Assembly: GCF_007860105.1 (NCBI RefSeq)
Contig: NZ_SJPU01000001.1
Span: forward strand, 2,315,700 to 2,379,699
Direction of reading: 5' to 3'
Origin: Allorhodopirellula heiligendammensis
GTDB lineage: Bacteria; Planctomycetota; Planctomycetia; Pirellulales; Pirellulaceae
Length of the DNA stretch: 64,000 nucleotides
The translations under genes and the position numbers were made by a program. The notes beneath the pieces are model-generated. The model was not told where the DNA came from. It saw only the letters and a program-made list of their open reading frames with translations, and did no database searches. This document shows, piece by piece, positions 54,151-63,182 of the stretch. Position 1 is the stretch's first letter. Each line of letters starts with the position of its first letter.

Positions 54151-55278
54151 ATGAAGATCGCTCTCGCTTTCTCTGGCGGTGGAGTTCGCGCGACGGTGTT
54201 TCATCTCGGCGTACTGGCTCGATTGGCGCGGCAAGATTTGCTCGGCAATGTCAAAATCGTGTCCAGTGTGTCTGGGGGGAGTTTGGCGGCGGGGCTCGTG
54301 TTTGCATCCTCAGGTTACCAATGGCCGGGTAGCGCTGAGTACCTCCACGAGGTCGTGCCGCGGGTGCTCTCGCTTTTGACGACTCGAAATTTGCAGCGGT
54401 CCTTTGCATTACAATCGCTGCTCCTGCCATGGAGGCTTGTCGCGGGGCGGGCGGCAGTTTTAGGTGACGCGATTGAGCGCCAGTGGGGAATTGAGGGCGC
54501 GTTGGCGGACCTCCCCGAATCGCCCCATTGGATCATCAATGCCACCTGTTACCAGACCGGAAAAAACTGGCGATTCCAACGTGATCTGATGGGTGACTAC
54601 CAGACCAAATATATTACTCAGCCCGATTTCCGCTTGTCCCATGCTCTGGCGGCGTCCGCTGCCGTTCCGGGATTGATCGGGCCGCTCGTTGTGCGATCGC
54701 AACGATATCGGTGGAGTGAATATCGAGCAGATCAATGGCAACCGATTGCCCCACGATACAAACGGCTGCACCTTTGGGATGGGGGCGTCTACGACAACCT
54801 TGGTGTCGAATCACTGTTTAAACCCGGGGAAGGACTGCGTGAGGGGACCGACTTCTTGATCGTCTGTGATGCTTCTCGGCCACTATCGAGCGATTCCCGT
54901 CAGTCACGTTGGAGCCCCGCCTACCTCCGAGCATCCCTGCGTCTGGTGGACGTCGCGACCGACCAAGTTCGAAGTTTGCGGACACGTATGCTGATTCAGC
55001 ATTTCAAGCAGAACCCTGGCAGTGGGGCCTATCTTCGTCTGGGACTCGCAACCAAAAAGGTCTATGCTCGCAATCAGCTCGATGGCAAACCCGCTCTCAC
55101 TGATGACGAAGTCAAACGCGTCGCAACAATTGAAACCACGTTACGGCGGTTGACTCATAGCGAGTTTAGCATGCTGTTCCGTCACGGCTATGAAGTGGCT
55201 GATGCTACGTTATCGACTTACGGTAGCGAAGTCATCAAAACCGTTCCTCACCGGCGGGTCTTGTTCAAGGCTGCGTGA
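54151..55278 (+). CDS. Patatin-like phospholipase
   Basis: A 375-residue protein. It starts with the glycine-rich oxyanion loop ALAFSGGGVRATVFHLGVL. The nucleophile elbow is IVSSVSGGSLAAGLVF (Ser in VSGGS) and the Asp of the dyad lies in LHLWDGGVYDNLG. That matches bacterial patatins, which cleave phospholipid acyl chains. No signal peptide; possibly cytoplasmic or acting on the inner membrane. The start overlaps no other gene. Confidence 0.85.
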   Translation: MKIALAFSGGGVRATVFHLGVLARLARQDLLGNVKIVSSVSGGSLAAGLVFASSGYQWPGSAEYLHEVVPRVLSLLTTRNLQRSFALQSLLLPWRLVAGRAAVLGDAIERQWGIEGALADLPESPHWIINATCYQTGKNWRFQRDLMGDYQTKYITQPDFRLSHALAASAAVPGLIGPLVVRSQRYRWSEYRADQWQPIAPRYKRLHLWDGGVYDNLGVESLFKPGEGLREGTDFLIVCDASRPLSSDSRQSRWSPAYLRASLRLVDVATDQVRSLRTRMLIQHFKQNPGSGAYLRLGLATKKVYARNQLDGKPALTDDEVKRVATIETTLRRLTHSEFSMLFRHGYEVADATLSTYGSEVIKTVPHRRVLFKAA

Positions 55279-55412
55279 GCAGACCCGTTTCGACCTCGCC
55301 GTTGCTGCTTGTTTACTCCACCGGGACGCGTCGGTTCCGCGACGGCGGTCAGATGCTTTTGTGATGCAGCACCACCACTCGTGGGCAGTGGGTCACGGCT
55401 CAGCGAACGTGG

Positions 55413-55763
55413 TCACTGCTCAGCGAATGATTTCAAGCGTTGCAGCGCGTCGTCCCATTGCTGTGCGATGAAGTTCAAAGCGGTGTGAGCCTCATCCATA
55501 CCATCTGGAACCGCCGCGAAACGACGTTCACGACCGTGCGTTTCTTGAAAAACAAAATTCGCACTCTCCAATATCCGCAGGTGTTTCGTAACCGCTTGCC
55601 GGGTGACGGGCAGGTCCATCGATAGTTCTTTAATCGATTGTGGGGATCTCCTGCTAAGTTTCGTTAACAACTTCAATCGTGTTTCGTCGCCCAATGCGGC
55701 AAACGTCGTGGCACTGCGATGGAGGTCGAGTCTGCTAGGACGCTGAGGGGGTTTGGTTGACAT
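55413..55763 (-). CDS. ArsR-family transcriptional regulator
   Basis: 116 residues. Winged-helix DNA-binding domain: ATTFAALGDETRLKLLTKLS, then ELSMDLPVTRQAVTKHLRIL and the beta-hairpin wing NFVFQETHGRERRF. No clear metal-binding cysteines, so a small-molecule or non-metal signal is likely. It overlaps the end of the upstream SRPBCC gene by 29 bp. Such pairs (ArsR plus AHSA1-like) usually form small autoregulated operons. Confidence 0.85.
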   Translation of the reverse strand: MSTKPPQRPSRLDLHRSATTFAALGDETRLKLLTKLSRRSPQSIKELSMDLPVTRQAVTKHLRILESANFVFQETHGRERRFAAVPDGMDEAHTALNFIAQQWDDALQRLKSFAEQ

Positions 55764-56208
55764 GGTTCTGGATGTTTTTCAATTGTGCGGCCCAGCCGTT
55801 GTCGTTCATGCGAAATGCTTCGTCACGTCGATGAGCTGGAATCCCATCGAAACCGGATTCGGTTACCCGCACAATCGTACCATCTGGCGAGGCACTGAGT
55901 ATGAACTCGACGAGCGTCCGCGGTTCAGAGGAATAGTCGACAGCCGGGTCAATGGCGTAAGGTCGCCACCAGAATGCGAAACGATGCTCCGGTTGGATCG
56001 CTTCGACGACGACCTCCATCGTTACATGCTCGTAGCCAGGATGGGTGATTTGGCCCCGCGTAATCTCGCCAACGACAAAGGGGCTGGTCAAATTGACGCG
56101 AAACCAGTCGCCGAACTCGCGGTAATCGGTAATCGCCCGCCACACGCGAGACAGCGACGCCGCAATTTCAATCTCTTTTTCAATCTGATTCGTTGTGACT
56201 TTGTTCAT
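55735..56208 (-). CDS. SRPBCC/AHSA1-like protein
   Basis: 157 residues. The N-terminus IEKEIEIAASLSRVWRAITD with GDWFRVNLTSPFVVG is the start of the START-like (AHSA1, Hsp90 ATPase activator-like) fold, and VRVTESGFDGIPAHRRDEAF with the final helix is its end. It forms a hydrophobic cavity that can bind small ligands. The downstream ArsR regulator overlaps it, so the two likely respond to the same signal. Confidence 0.85.
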   Translation of the reverse strand: MNKVTTNQIEKEIEIAASLSRVWRAITDYREFGDWFRVNLTSPFVVGEITRGQITHPGYEHVTMEVVVEAIQPEHRFAFWWRPYAIDPAVDYSSEPRTLVEFILSASPDGTIVRVTESGFDGIPAHRRDEAFRMNDNGWAAQLKNIQNHVNQTPSAS

Positions 56209-56421
56209 TTCTAACCACTCTCTGTTTACTAAGAAACGATGTGCAACACAAAGGTTGCATGTTATTCGTGATTGCGTGGAAGTGTCAAGTCATAATCAGA
56301 TTCTTTCTCACGGCACACTTGCATGACTTTGAATGCTGTGGTCGTTACCATGGATCGTTCGACGAGTTCCGCAATGCTGGTTTTTTGATGTAGAACCGTT
56401 CCCGCCTAATGAGTTTGGTTG

Positions 56422-59400
56422 ATGCTCAAGTTTGTGTTTGTCATGTTGGTGTGCCTGCCGGCGACCTGTGGTCTCGGCGCCGAAACCTTCCGAGACGCCG
56501 TACCGTTGGTCGAGCAACTCGAGGCAGCGCAGCCAGAGTATCTGGCCGAGCAAGTGAGATTGCGTGGTGATGCCAAGCGTGGAGGATTGGTGTTTTTTAA
56601 ATCAGCGGCAAATTGTGTGGGCTGCCACGCCAGCGGCTCCGACGCTTCACCTCTGGGGCCGAACCTGGCGAGTCTTGGTGCCCAAGTTACGAGCGTGGAT
56701 GTCATCGACGGATTGCTGCGTCCGTCCCAGCACCTGCAGCCCGGCTACGAAACTTATACGGTCCTCACGACCAGCGGGCAGGTTCATGTCGGATTGCTAT
56801 CCGAGCAGAATGAGGAGTCGGTCACCCTGCGATTAGCCAATTCGCTCGACCAAGATTTCGTGCTCAGCAGAGCAGACGTTGAGGCGATGCAAAAGAATTC
56901 GCAATCGATGATGCCTGATGGATTGATTGGGGCGTTAAGGTCGCAGGCTGAGTTTTTGGACCTGGTAGCGTACGTGCTGGAAGTCGCCCGTGGCGGCGTG
57001 GAGGCTGCCGATCGCTTGCGACCGTCCGCTGAGCAACTGGCGGTTACAGACGATTCTGCCAACCTTGATCATGCGGGCATTCTGAGCCGGATGCGAAAGA
57101 GTGACTTCGAAGCTGGCGAGCGTCTCTTTCAGGGCGATTGTGCGAGTTGCCATGGAGCCGATGGCGACACGCCGTCATTAGCGACCGCTCGTGCATTTGG
57201 AAATCAGGAACTGAAGTTCGGTTCGGATCCCTATCGCATGTTCATGACACTGACGCACGGCAATGGGCTGATGGCACCCATGACTTACCTTACACCGTAT
57301 GAACGCTATCAGGTCGTGCACTATATCCGCGAAGCATTCATGAAGGATCGCAACCCGGACTATTTCAAGGTGGATAAAGATTATCTTGCTTCGTTGCCCG
57401 AGGGCACCGACGATGGCCTTCAGATTGAGGTGGTTGAGCGTGACTTCGGTCCAGCGCTCGGCTCTCAATTGCGTTCGGACTTTCCCAGCGTACTGAATAT
57501 CGCCCTTGATGAGATGACAGTCGCATTCGACTTGCACACGATGGGTCTGGCTGACGTCTGGACGGGTGGTTTTTTAGACCTGAGTGAAACGCAGCATATA
57601 CGGCCGCGGGGTGAAGGGACGGCGAACCCAATCGGTCAGTCCTTGCCAGCACTCGCGGCTTGGCAATGGGGGCACGAGGGCGCCCTCGACTACTCTCGGG
57701 AGGACCTCTTGCCGCGCGGGCCGCTGCCGCCGCAATGGATGGACTATCACGGCTATTACTTGCACGATCAGACCGTCGTTATGAGTTACAGCATTGACGG
57801 CCGTGAGATTCTCCACCGGGTTGAATCACAAGGTGGGAACTCGTTGATCCATCATTTGGAAATCGCTCCTGGCCCGCCGCTGGTGCTACGCGTTTGCGAT
57901 GCCACTGGCGAGGTCGATGTGGATGTGACGGACTCCATTGCCGTCGCACAGACGGCACCCGCGGAGAGTCATGACCGGGGCCAGTTTACCATCGCGACGT
58001 TCGCGGGCGATGTCGACGACATGGCTTGGCAATCCTCGAAGCAGGCCCGATTTCAGTTGACGATCCCCACGGACAGTAACGCGAGATCCGTTCAGGTTTG
58101 CGTGGGGATTGGTGACGGCGACGCTGAGCTTTCACGCTGGCAAGATGATTTTCTGAAAACGTCCGAATGGAAGAACGTCACTTCGCTGCAAGATCTCATA
58201 CACGGCGGGGATTTGCGTTGGCCGCAGTTGATGCAGACCGTTGGGTATCAGGGATTGGAGCAGACGGGGTATGCGTTGGACACGCTCACGCGGCCGTCGT
58301 CGACGCCCTGGAACACCTGGTTTCGCACCTCGGCACTCGATTTCTATCCCGACGGACGGATGGTAGTTGCCACTTACGGAGGCGACATATGGGTCGTATC
58401 AGGGGTCGACGCAACCCTGCTCAACCTAAGATGGAAACGATATGCGAGCGGTTTATACGAACCCTTTGGCGTCAAGGTGGTCGGCGGGGATGTTTACGTC
58501 ACGTGCAAGGATCGGCTCGTGCGATTGCAGGACTTGAATGAGGACGGTGAAGCAGATTTCTATGAGAGTTTCAGTGCCGACACCGATGTGTCGACCAATT
58601 TTCACGCGTTTAACTTTGACCTACAGACCGATGATGAAGGTAATTTCTACTACGCCAAGAGCGGTCACGGCGCCAATTTTTCTCTGCCGGGGGCGGTGTG
58701 GAAAATCTCGCCCGACGGCAAGCAACGCGAGGTCATTTGCACGGGTTTTCGGTCACCCAATGGCATGGGCAGCATGCCTGGCTCGCTGATGACGGTGAGC
58801 GATAATCAGGGGCAATGGATTCCCGCCTCCAAGATCTGTTTGATCGAACCGGGGGCTTTTTATGGATGGGTTCCTACCTATTCTGCACCACCGCGATGGG
58901 CCCCCGATGGTGGCGAAATCGACATTACCAAGGTGGTCCCGCCTGCATCCTTTGATCAACCACTGGTGTGGATGCCACAGTCATTCGACAACTCCTCCGG
59001 CGGACAGTTGTGGGCGGGCGACTCTCGCTTTGGCCCCTTGGCAAACCATCTTCTGCACATGAGTTTTGGCAAAGGGTGGCTGTCGTATTTGATGATTCAG
59101 GATGTGGGCGAAGACTCGCAAGCGGCGATCGTCAAGCTACCTTTCGATTTCTCAACCGGCATTATGCGTGGGAGCGTTAATCCGGCCGATGGTCAGGTGT
59201 ATGTTGCTGGCTTGCAGGGCTGGAATGGCGGGGGGCGAGCTGGCTTAGCCGATGGCGGCGTGCAGCGACTTCGCTATACGGGAATTCCTCCGCACATGAT
59301 CACGGACGCACGAGTGGTTTCTGGGGGACTTCAGCTCGATGTTAACTTTGATGTCGACCCGGATTCCGCTAACGAGGTTTCATCCTTCGTCACCGAGCAA

Positions 59401-59670
59401 TGGAACTATCATTGGTCGCGTAACTATGGCTCGGACCAATACGTGCCGAGTACCGGCGAGCAGGGCACCGAATCACTGGAGGTTACCAATGTGCGATTGG
59501 AACCGCGGAAGCAAGACTCAGGGCAGGGAACTCGCATCCATTTGAGCGTTCCTGCGATCGGGCCCGTCGACCAACTGCGGATGGTGGTGCAACTTCGAAG
59601 TGAGAACGGCGAATCGTTTGAGGAGGAAATCTACTGGACAATCCACGCGGTTCCAGCAAGCGAAAAGTAA
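56422..59670 (+). CDS. Secreted cytochrome c / beta-propeller protein
   Basis: About 1,082 residues with a signal peptide (FVFVMLVCLPATCGLGA). Two cytochrome c haem sites: CVGCH (about residue 63) in a PVC-type cytochrome module (RGGLVFFKSAANCVGCHASG, SLGAQVTSVDVIDGLLRPSQ) and CASCH (about 237) with a likely Met ligand later. Residues 600-950 form a beta-propeller of the NHL/glucose-sorbosone-dehydrogenase type (DGRMVVATYGGDIWVVSG, GVKVVGGDVYVTCKDRLVR, ADGQVYVAGLQGW). The C-terminus is beta-rich. Similar proteins in planctomycetes are thought to be periplasmic sugar or membrane-linked dehydrogenases; the substrate is unknown. Confidence 0.85.
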   Translation: MLKFVFVMLVCLPATCGLGAETFRDAVPLVEQLEAAQPEYLAEQVRLRGDAKRGGLVFFKSAANCVGCHASGSDASPLGPNLASLGAQVTSVDVIDGLLRPSQHLQPGYETYTVLTTSGQVHVGLLSEQNEESVTLRLANSLDQDFVLSRADVEAMQKNSQSMMPDGLIGALRSQAEFLDLVAYVLEVARGGVEAADRLRPSAEQLAVTDDSANLDHAGILSRMRKSDFEAGERLFQGDCASCHGADGDTPSLATARAFGNQELKFGSDPYRMFMTLTHGNGLMAPMTYLTPYERYQVVHYIREAFMKDRNPDYFKVDKDYLASLPEGTDDGLQIEVVERDFGPALGSQLRSDFPSVLNIALDEMTVAFDLHTMGLADVWTGGFLDLSETQHIRPRGEGTANPIGQSLPALAAWQWGHEGALDYSREDLLPRGPLPPQWMDYHGYYLHDQTVVMSYSIDGREILHRVESQGGNSLIHHLEIAPGPPLVLRVCDATGEVDVDVTDSIAVAQTAPAESHDRGQFTIATFAGDVDDMAWQSSKQARFQLTIPTDSNARSVQVCVGIGDGDAELSRWQDDFLKTSEWKNVTSLQDLIHGGDLRWPQLMQTVGYQGLEQTGYALDTLTRPSSTPWNTWFRTSALDFYPDGRMVVATYGGDIWVVSGVDATLLNLRWKRYASGLYEPFGVKVVGGDVYVTCKDRLVRLQDLNEDGEADFYESFSADTDVSTNFHAFNFDLQTDDEGNFYYAKSGHGANFSLPGAVWKISPDGKQREVICTGFRSPNGMGSMPGSLMTVSDNQGQWIPASKICLIEPGAFYGWVPTYSAPPRWAPDGGEIDITKVVPPASFDQPLVWMPQSFDNSSGGQLWAGDSRFGPLANHLLHMSFGKGWLSYLMIQDVGEDSQAAIVKLPFDFSTGIMRGSVNPADGQVYVAGLQGWNGGGRAGLADGGVQRLRYTGIPPHMITDARVVSGGLQLDVNFDVDPDSANEVSSFVTEQWNYHWSRNYGSDQYVPSTGEQGTESLEVTNVRLEPRKQDSGQGTRIHLSVPAIGPVDQLRMVVQLRSENGESFEEEIYWTIHAVPASEK

Positions 59671-59746
59671 GATAGCCGGCCGTGGCAATTCACATGCACC
59701 CATGGATTACCAGGGAGACCATTTAACGCTCGACCGACCGACCGAA

Positions 59747-59781
59747 GCATCCGCCGTAGCACAGTGGAAGTTTTTTTGAGG
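59747..59781. repeat. Dispersed 35-bp repeat, copy 2
   Basis: GCATCCGCCGTAGCACAGTG with GAAGTTTTTTTGAGG; counterpart of 47056-47090, here next to the decayed bla-type locus. Confidence 0.6.
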
Positions 59782-59851
59782 CATGCCGCCAAAACCTTCG
59801 GCGCATGCTTCCTTCAGATGAACCTCATGTACTTGATTCGCGTTCGCTTCT

Positions 59852-59883
59852 ATCGGCTCATCGGCTCATCGGCTCATCGGCTC
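59852..59883. repeat. 8-bp tandem repeat (ATCGGCTC)4
   Basis: Four exact copies of ATCGGCTC. The right end touches the stop codon of the small reverse-strand ORF 59882-60085, so copy number changes would alter that end. Confidence 0.9.
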
Positions 59884-60085
59884 ACTTCAGCTGGTTCAAG
59901 TTAAATCGCCGCACGTGTCTCCCTGCGTCGACCACGAAGACGAAATCGTTGTCCGTGACAACACTGTAGAATTCACCGTGCGAGTGCGGGATTGTATCTG
60001 GCAGCACGCCGATGAATTCGATGTTCCCGCTAGCGCGTTCGATGCGAATCAACTGATGGTCAAGTGTCACGTTGGCGAGTGTCAT
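59882..60085 (-). pseudogene. Small ORF, probably a leftover C-terminal fragment
   Basis: 67 residues (DHQLIRIERASGNIEFIGVL, VTDNDFVFVVDAGRHVRRFN) with the strand pattern of a beta-propeller end. A TAG lies directly before the first ATG and the start overlaps the truncated blaR1 remnant. It looks like the tail of a gene joined by deletion to the blaR1 remnant. Confidence 0.4.
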
Positions 60086-60404
60086 CTACTAGAGCGGAGA
60101 CCGAAGTACCTGCGTGGATCGTATCAACCGTAGTCTGCGAGGCGGTTGATTCCCCCGGGAGTTGTCGAGGCCACGCCTGTGAGCGCGGCGCAATTGCCCA
60201 ACAGACCGCGACGACTACCATGAACAGCATCGCGGCCATGGCGGCGACTCTCAACCGATAACGCAGCTCCGAAGCGCTCGGTGAAATCAACCTCAGTGCG
60301 ATCGCCAGCATCGCCGCGGGGATGCTGGCGAGCCACAGAAAGTGGATGAGCGAATAGGCGATCGAGACATAAACGTCATCTTGAAAATGGAACATATCGA
60401 TCAC
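60060..60404 (-). pseudogene. Truncated BlaR1/MecR1-like (M56) sensor
   Basis: 114 residues with two hydrophobic segments (VYVSIAYSLIHFLWLASIPA, VAAMAAMLFMVVVAVCWAI) matching the N-terminal membrane part of M56-family antirepressor peptidases. The zinc-peptidase domain (HExxH) and sensor are missing; the family is normally at least 350 residues. Its start overlaps the blaI stop (ATGA), the usual blaI-blaR1 arrangement. Confidence 0.6.
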
Positions 60405-60791
60405 CTCGTACCTTTCTGCTGAGTGCGTTTGACTTCGTCGCGAAGATCTTTCAATTCCTGGTCACTGAGATCGGAGGACTCCAGCAAATTGATCATCGCG
60501 CTGGCGGTCGAACCATCAAAGAGTCGGTCGACCAAATCACGCATCATGCGTTTGGCTGTGGTGGGCTTCGTAATCTTTACGCGGTACTCAAATCGGCCAC
60601 CCGATTTCTTCCGCGCGACGTAGCCTTTCTCTTCCATGATGCTCAGAGCGGTCATCACGGATTGATACGTCAGCGTCCGAGTCGACTCCAAAGCGTCTCG
60701 GACAGCCCCGCCGGCCAGCGGCCCCGCTTCCCAGTACCTGCAAAACCTCCAGTTCCAACTCGGTCGGATTCTTGGAAACTCGTCGCGACAT
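60401..60791 (-). pseudogene. blaI: Frameshifted BlaI/MecI-type repressor
   Basis: The first part (ATG at 60791) encodes SRRVSKNPTELELEVLQVL; the second (another frame, to 60401) encodes EAGPLAGGAVRDALESTRTL, YQSVMTALSIMEEKGYVARK and the family C-terminus. Together they make a complete BlaI/CopY-type winged-helix repressor of about 130 residues. They are joined if CTGGGAA (near 60731) is read as CTGTGGGAA, so a 2-nt deletion best explains the break. The intact protein would repress its own operon and be cleaved by BlaR1-type partners. Confidence 0.75.
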
Positions 60792-60815
60792 CACCCACCT
60801 CTCTCGATTCAATGT

Positions 60816-60860
60816 TTCGATATCGAAGAAGTTCGATTGACGAAATATTTAGATATCGAG
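60816..60860 (-). promoter_or_regulatory. Candidate BlaI operator
   Basis: TTCGATATCGAA (60816-60827) is a perfect 12-bp palindrome and a second GATATCGA lies at 60852-60859, about 25 and 60 bp upstream of the blaI ATG. A GAGGTG ribosome site precedes the start. This position fits autorepression, but no binding data exist. Confidence 0.45.
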
Positions 60861-60980
60861 GCGTGTCGAAAATCAAGCTAGAAGCTCAGCGTTTTCTCTT
60901 TCCTCAGCAGAGGTGGTCGGCAGCTGGGATTCGCAAGCGGGAACACGCCCGGCAACTCTCGCGGCCGCGAATGGCGGTTG

Positions 60981-62504
60981 TTACCCTGGGCTCGATTCCA
61001 AGTCGTAGACCTGAGCGTATCGCTGGCGGAGGCTGGCGATGAGAGGCTCCGCCGAGAGAGGCTTCCCGGTGGCGTTCTGGATCAGTTCGTCGGCGGTGTA
61101 TTTGCGACCGTGGGTGTGGACATGTTCACGCAGCCAATTCAGCAAGGGGGCAAAATCACCCTGTTCGAATTGTCGATCGAGATTGCCCAGAGCGGCGTCG
61201 GCGGCTTGGTACAGCTGTGCGGCAACGAGGTTTCCGATGGTGTAGGTAGGAAAGTAGCCGAACAGTCCCGCGCTCCAATGCACGTCTTGCAGCACGCCAT
61301 TGGCGGCCGACGGTGGGCTGACGCCAATCACACTCGTATATCGCTCGTTCCATGCGAAGGGCAATTCGGCAGTGGATAGCTCGCCAGAGATCAACGCCTG
61401 TTCGAGTTCAAAGCGGACGATGATATGCAGGTTGTACGTTGCTTCGTCAGCTTCGACTCGAATTAGTGAAGGCTGCACACGATTGAAACAAGCGTGCCAT
61501 TGTGCGGGCGTGGCAGTTTCCGAGAAGGTTTCGTTGATCAATGGTGTGAAGCATTTCCAGAATGCGAGTGACCGACCGACTAAGTTTTCCCATAACCGCG
61601 ACTGTGACTCGTGGATTCCCAGAGAAACGAAACTGCCCGGTGGCAGGCCGTACCAATCCTGGGGCAAACCTTGTTCGTACATCCCATGCCCCGCTTCGTG
61701 GAGCGTGCCGAAGATGCTGCCCGGTAGCCAGTTCTCTTCATAGCGAGTCAGGATGCGGCAATCCGACGGCCCCAGGCTGGTGCAGAACGGGTGCGATGTC
61801 TCATCGAGTCGCCCGCGTTGAAAGTCAAAACCGATCGCCGCTGCCAAGGCTTTGGAAAGCTGGCGTTGGCCGTCGACGCTGTAGGTTTGTTTCAACAAGC
61901 GATCATCGACCTGTCGCGGAGACGCTGTGATTTCGCTGAGTAGTTTGACGAGTTCGTCGCGGAGTCCTGCAAACACGCGTGTCAAATCTTCCACGCGGGC
62001 ATCGGGCTCGTATTGATCCAGCAGCGCTTCGTAGGTGGATTGGCCTGGTTCGGCGAGCAGTTCACCCGCGTTTCGCTGGAGCGAGATCATTTCGTCCAGG
62101 GCGGTTTGGAACTGGGCGTAGTCGTCGTTCCGGCGGGCGGCGTCCCAGCAGCCTTGGCCGCGGACGGTCGCGCTGGCGATCGCCTCGACGAGCTGGCCGG
62201 GCAGTCGGCGCTGTTTCTCATAGTCCTTGCGCGTCAACCGCAAGGTGGCTCCAATATCGCTGGCGGGATCTGAAGCCGCTGACCATCCGTCGAGTTCATC
62301 GAGCCATCGCTCGATTTGTTCGCTCGTCCGCATCGCATGCGCCCGCCCGCTGAGATAGGCAACCTGAGCGGCGCGAAATTCACTCCCATCGGGTGGCATC
62401 ATCGTCCGCTCATCCCATTGCAGCAACTCCGCGGCGGAGGCAAGCAGGGCGGTCTGGTGGAGATGGTTGCGGAGTGCGGCGAACGTTTGGACGTGATCGG
62501 TCAT
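60981..62504 (-). CDS. M32-family metallocarboxypeptidase
   Basis: A 507-residue protein, normal for the thermostable Taq/Pfu carboxypeptidase family. The zinc motif HEAGH lies in GTLHEAGHGMYEQGLP (about 270), followed by GIHESQSRLWENLVGRSLAF with the third ligand Glu, and the family C-terminus (GYFPTYTIGNLVAAQLYQAA). It removes C-terminal residues from peptides in the cytoplasm. Confidence 0.92.
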   Translation of the reverse strand: MTDHVQTFAALRNHLHQTALLASAAELLQWDERTMMPPDGSEFRAAQVAYLSGRAHAMRTSEQIERWLDELDGWSAASDPASDIGATLRLTRKDYEKQRRLPGQLVEAIASATVRGQGCWDAARRNDDYAQFQTALDEMISLQRNAGELLAEPGQSTYEALLDQYEPDARVEDLTRVFAGLRDELVKLLSEITASPRQVDDRLLKQTYSVDGQRQLSKALAAAIGFDFQRGRLDETSHPFCTSLGPSDCRILTRYEENWLPGSIFGTLHEAGHGMYEQGLPQDWYGLPPGSFVSLGIHESQSRLWENLVGRSLAFWKCFTPLINETFSETATPAQWHACFNRVQPSLIRVEADEATYNLHIIVRFELEQALISGELSTAELPFAWNERYTSVIGVSPPSAANGVLQDVHWSAGLFGYFPTYTIGNLVAAQLYQAADAALGNLDRQFEQGDFAPLLNWLREHVHTHGRKYTADELIQNATGKPLSAEPLIASLRQRYAQVYDLESSPG

Positions 62505-62633
62505 GTTGGCAATTTTATTGCAGAGAAGATGATGGGTGCGTCACGCTCCCCAAGTGTCCCGTTGTTCGAGGCGTCGGGGAGCGACAGACAAAACTTGACG
62601 ACTGCACGCCGTTGAGCGGGCGATGGGAGGACT

Positions 62634-63182
62634 TCAGCGGGTCAAGTATTTCTCGCGGCGACGCCTGCCGACGATCATTGCCAGCACCAGCGAGACCGCT
62701 GCCAAGCCAGCAAAGGCGAGGGTCTTGTATTTCCAGGCATCTTTTTCCAGCTCGAGGGTGCGGTAGTGGAGCGGGGTGGGGATGTCGACGCCATACTCGG
62801 TGATGTCCTCGTATTCCCGAATCAACTGCGCCGAACTCGCCGTCGCGTAATGTTCTTGGAGCGCTTCAAGGTGCTTTTGAGTGGTGATCGGAACATCGGT
62901 AGTGGCCCAATTCACCCCGCAAAAACCGGCCCCGAGGAGGCTGAGCAGGCATACCAGGCCGAGTGTGATGAAGGCCAGCGAACGGCCGCCTGAGAGGCCA
63001 ACGGCCGCGTTGGCTGCGACCTTGGCTGCGCTGGAGTCGCCCGTCAGAGGCAGTTGGCGGAGCTCGCCGAGCTTGGGAACGCGGATGGAGTCGTGGCACG
63101 CGCGGCAGGTAATCTCGCCGCCTGCTTTGGCTGTGGAAACTTCGTTGGCGGCCTCGCAGTGCGGGCAAGTGAGTTTGTACAT
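62634..63182 (-). CDS. Zinc-ribbon membrane protein
   Basis: About 182 residues from the ATG at 63182 (the frame is open to 63263). Four cysteines (CPHC near the N-terminus, CRAC about 20 later) form a small zinc ribbon, followed by a linker and two hydrophobic helices (LAFITLGLVCLLSLLGAGFC and TLAFAGLAAVSLVLAMIVG) around a soluble loop. Planctomycetes have many such zinc-ribbon plus membrane proteins of unknown role. Confidence 0.6.
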   Translation of the reverse strand: MYKLTCPHCEAANEVSTAKAGGEITCRACHDSIRVPKLGELRQLPLTGDSSAAKVAANAAVGLSGGRSLAFITLGLVCLLSLLGAGFCGVNWATTDVPITTQKHLEALQEHYATASSAQLIREYEDITEYGVDIPTPLHYRTLELEKDAWKYKTLAFAGLAAVSLVLAMIVGRRRREKYLTR

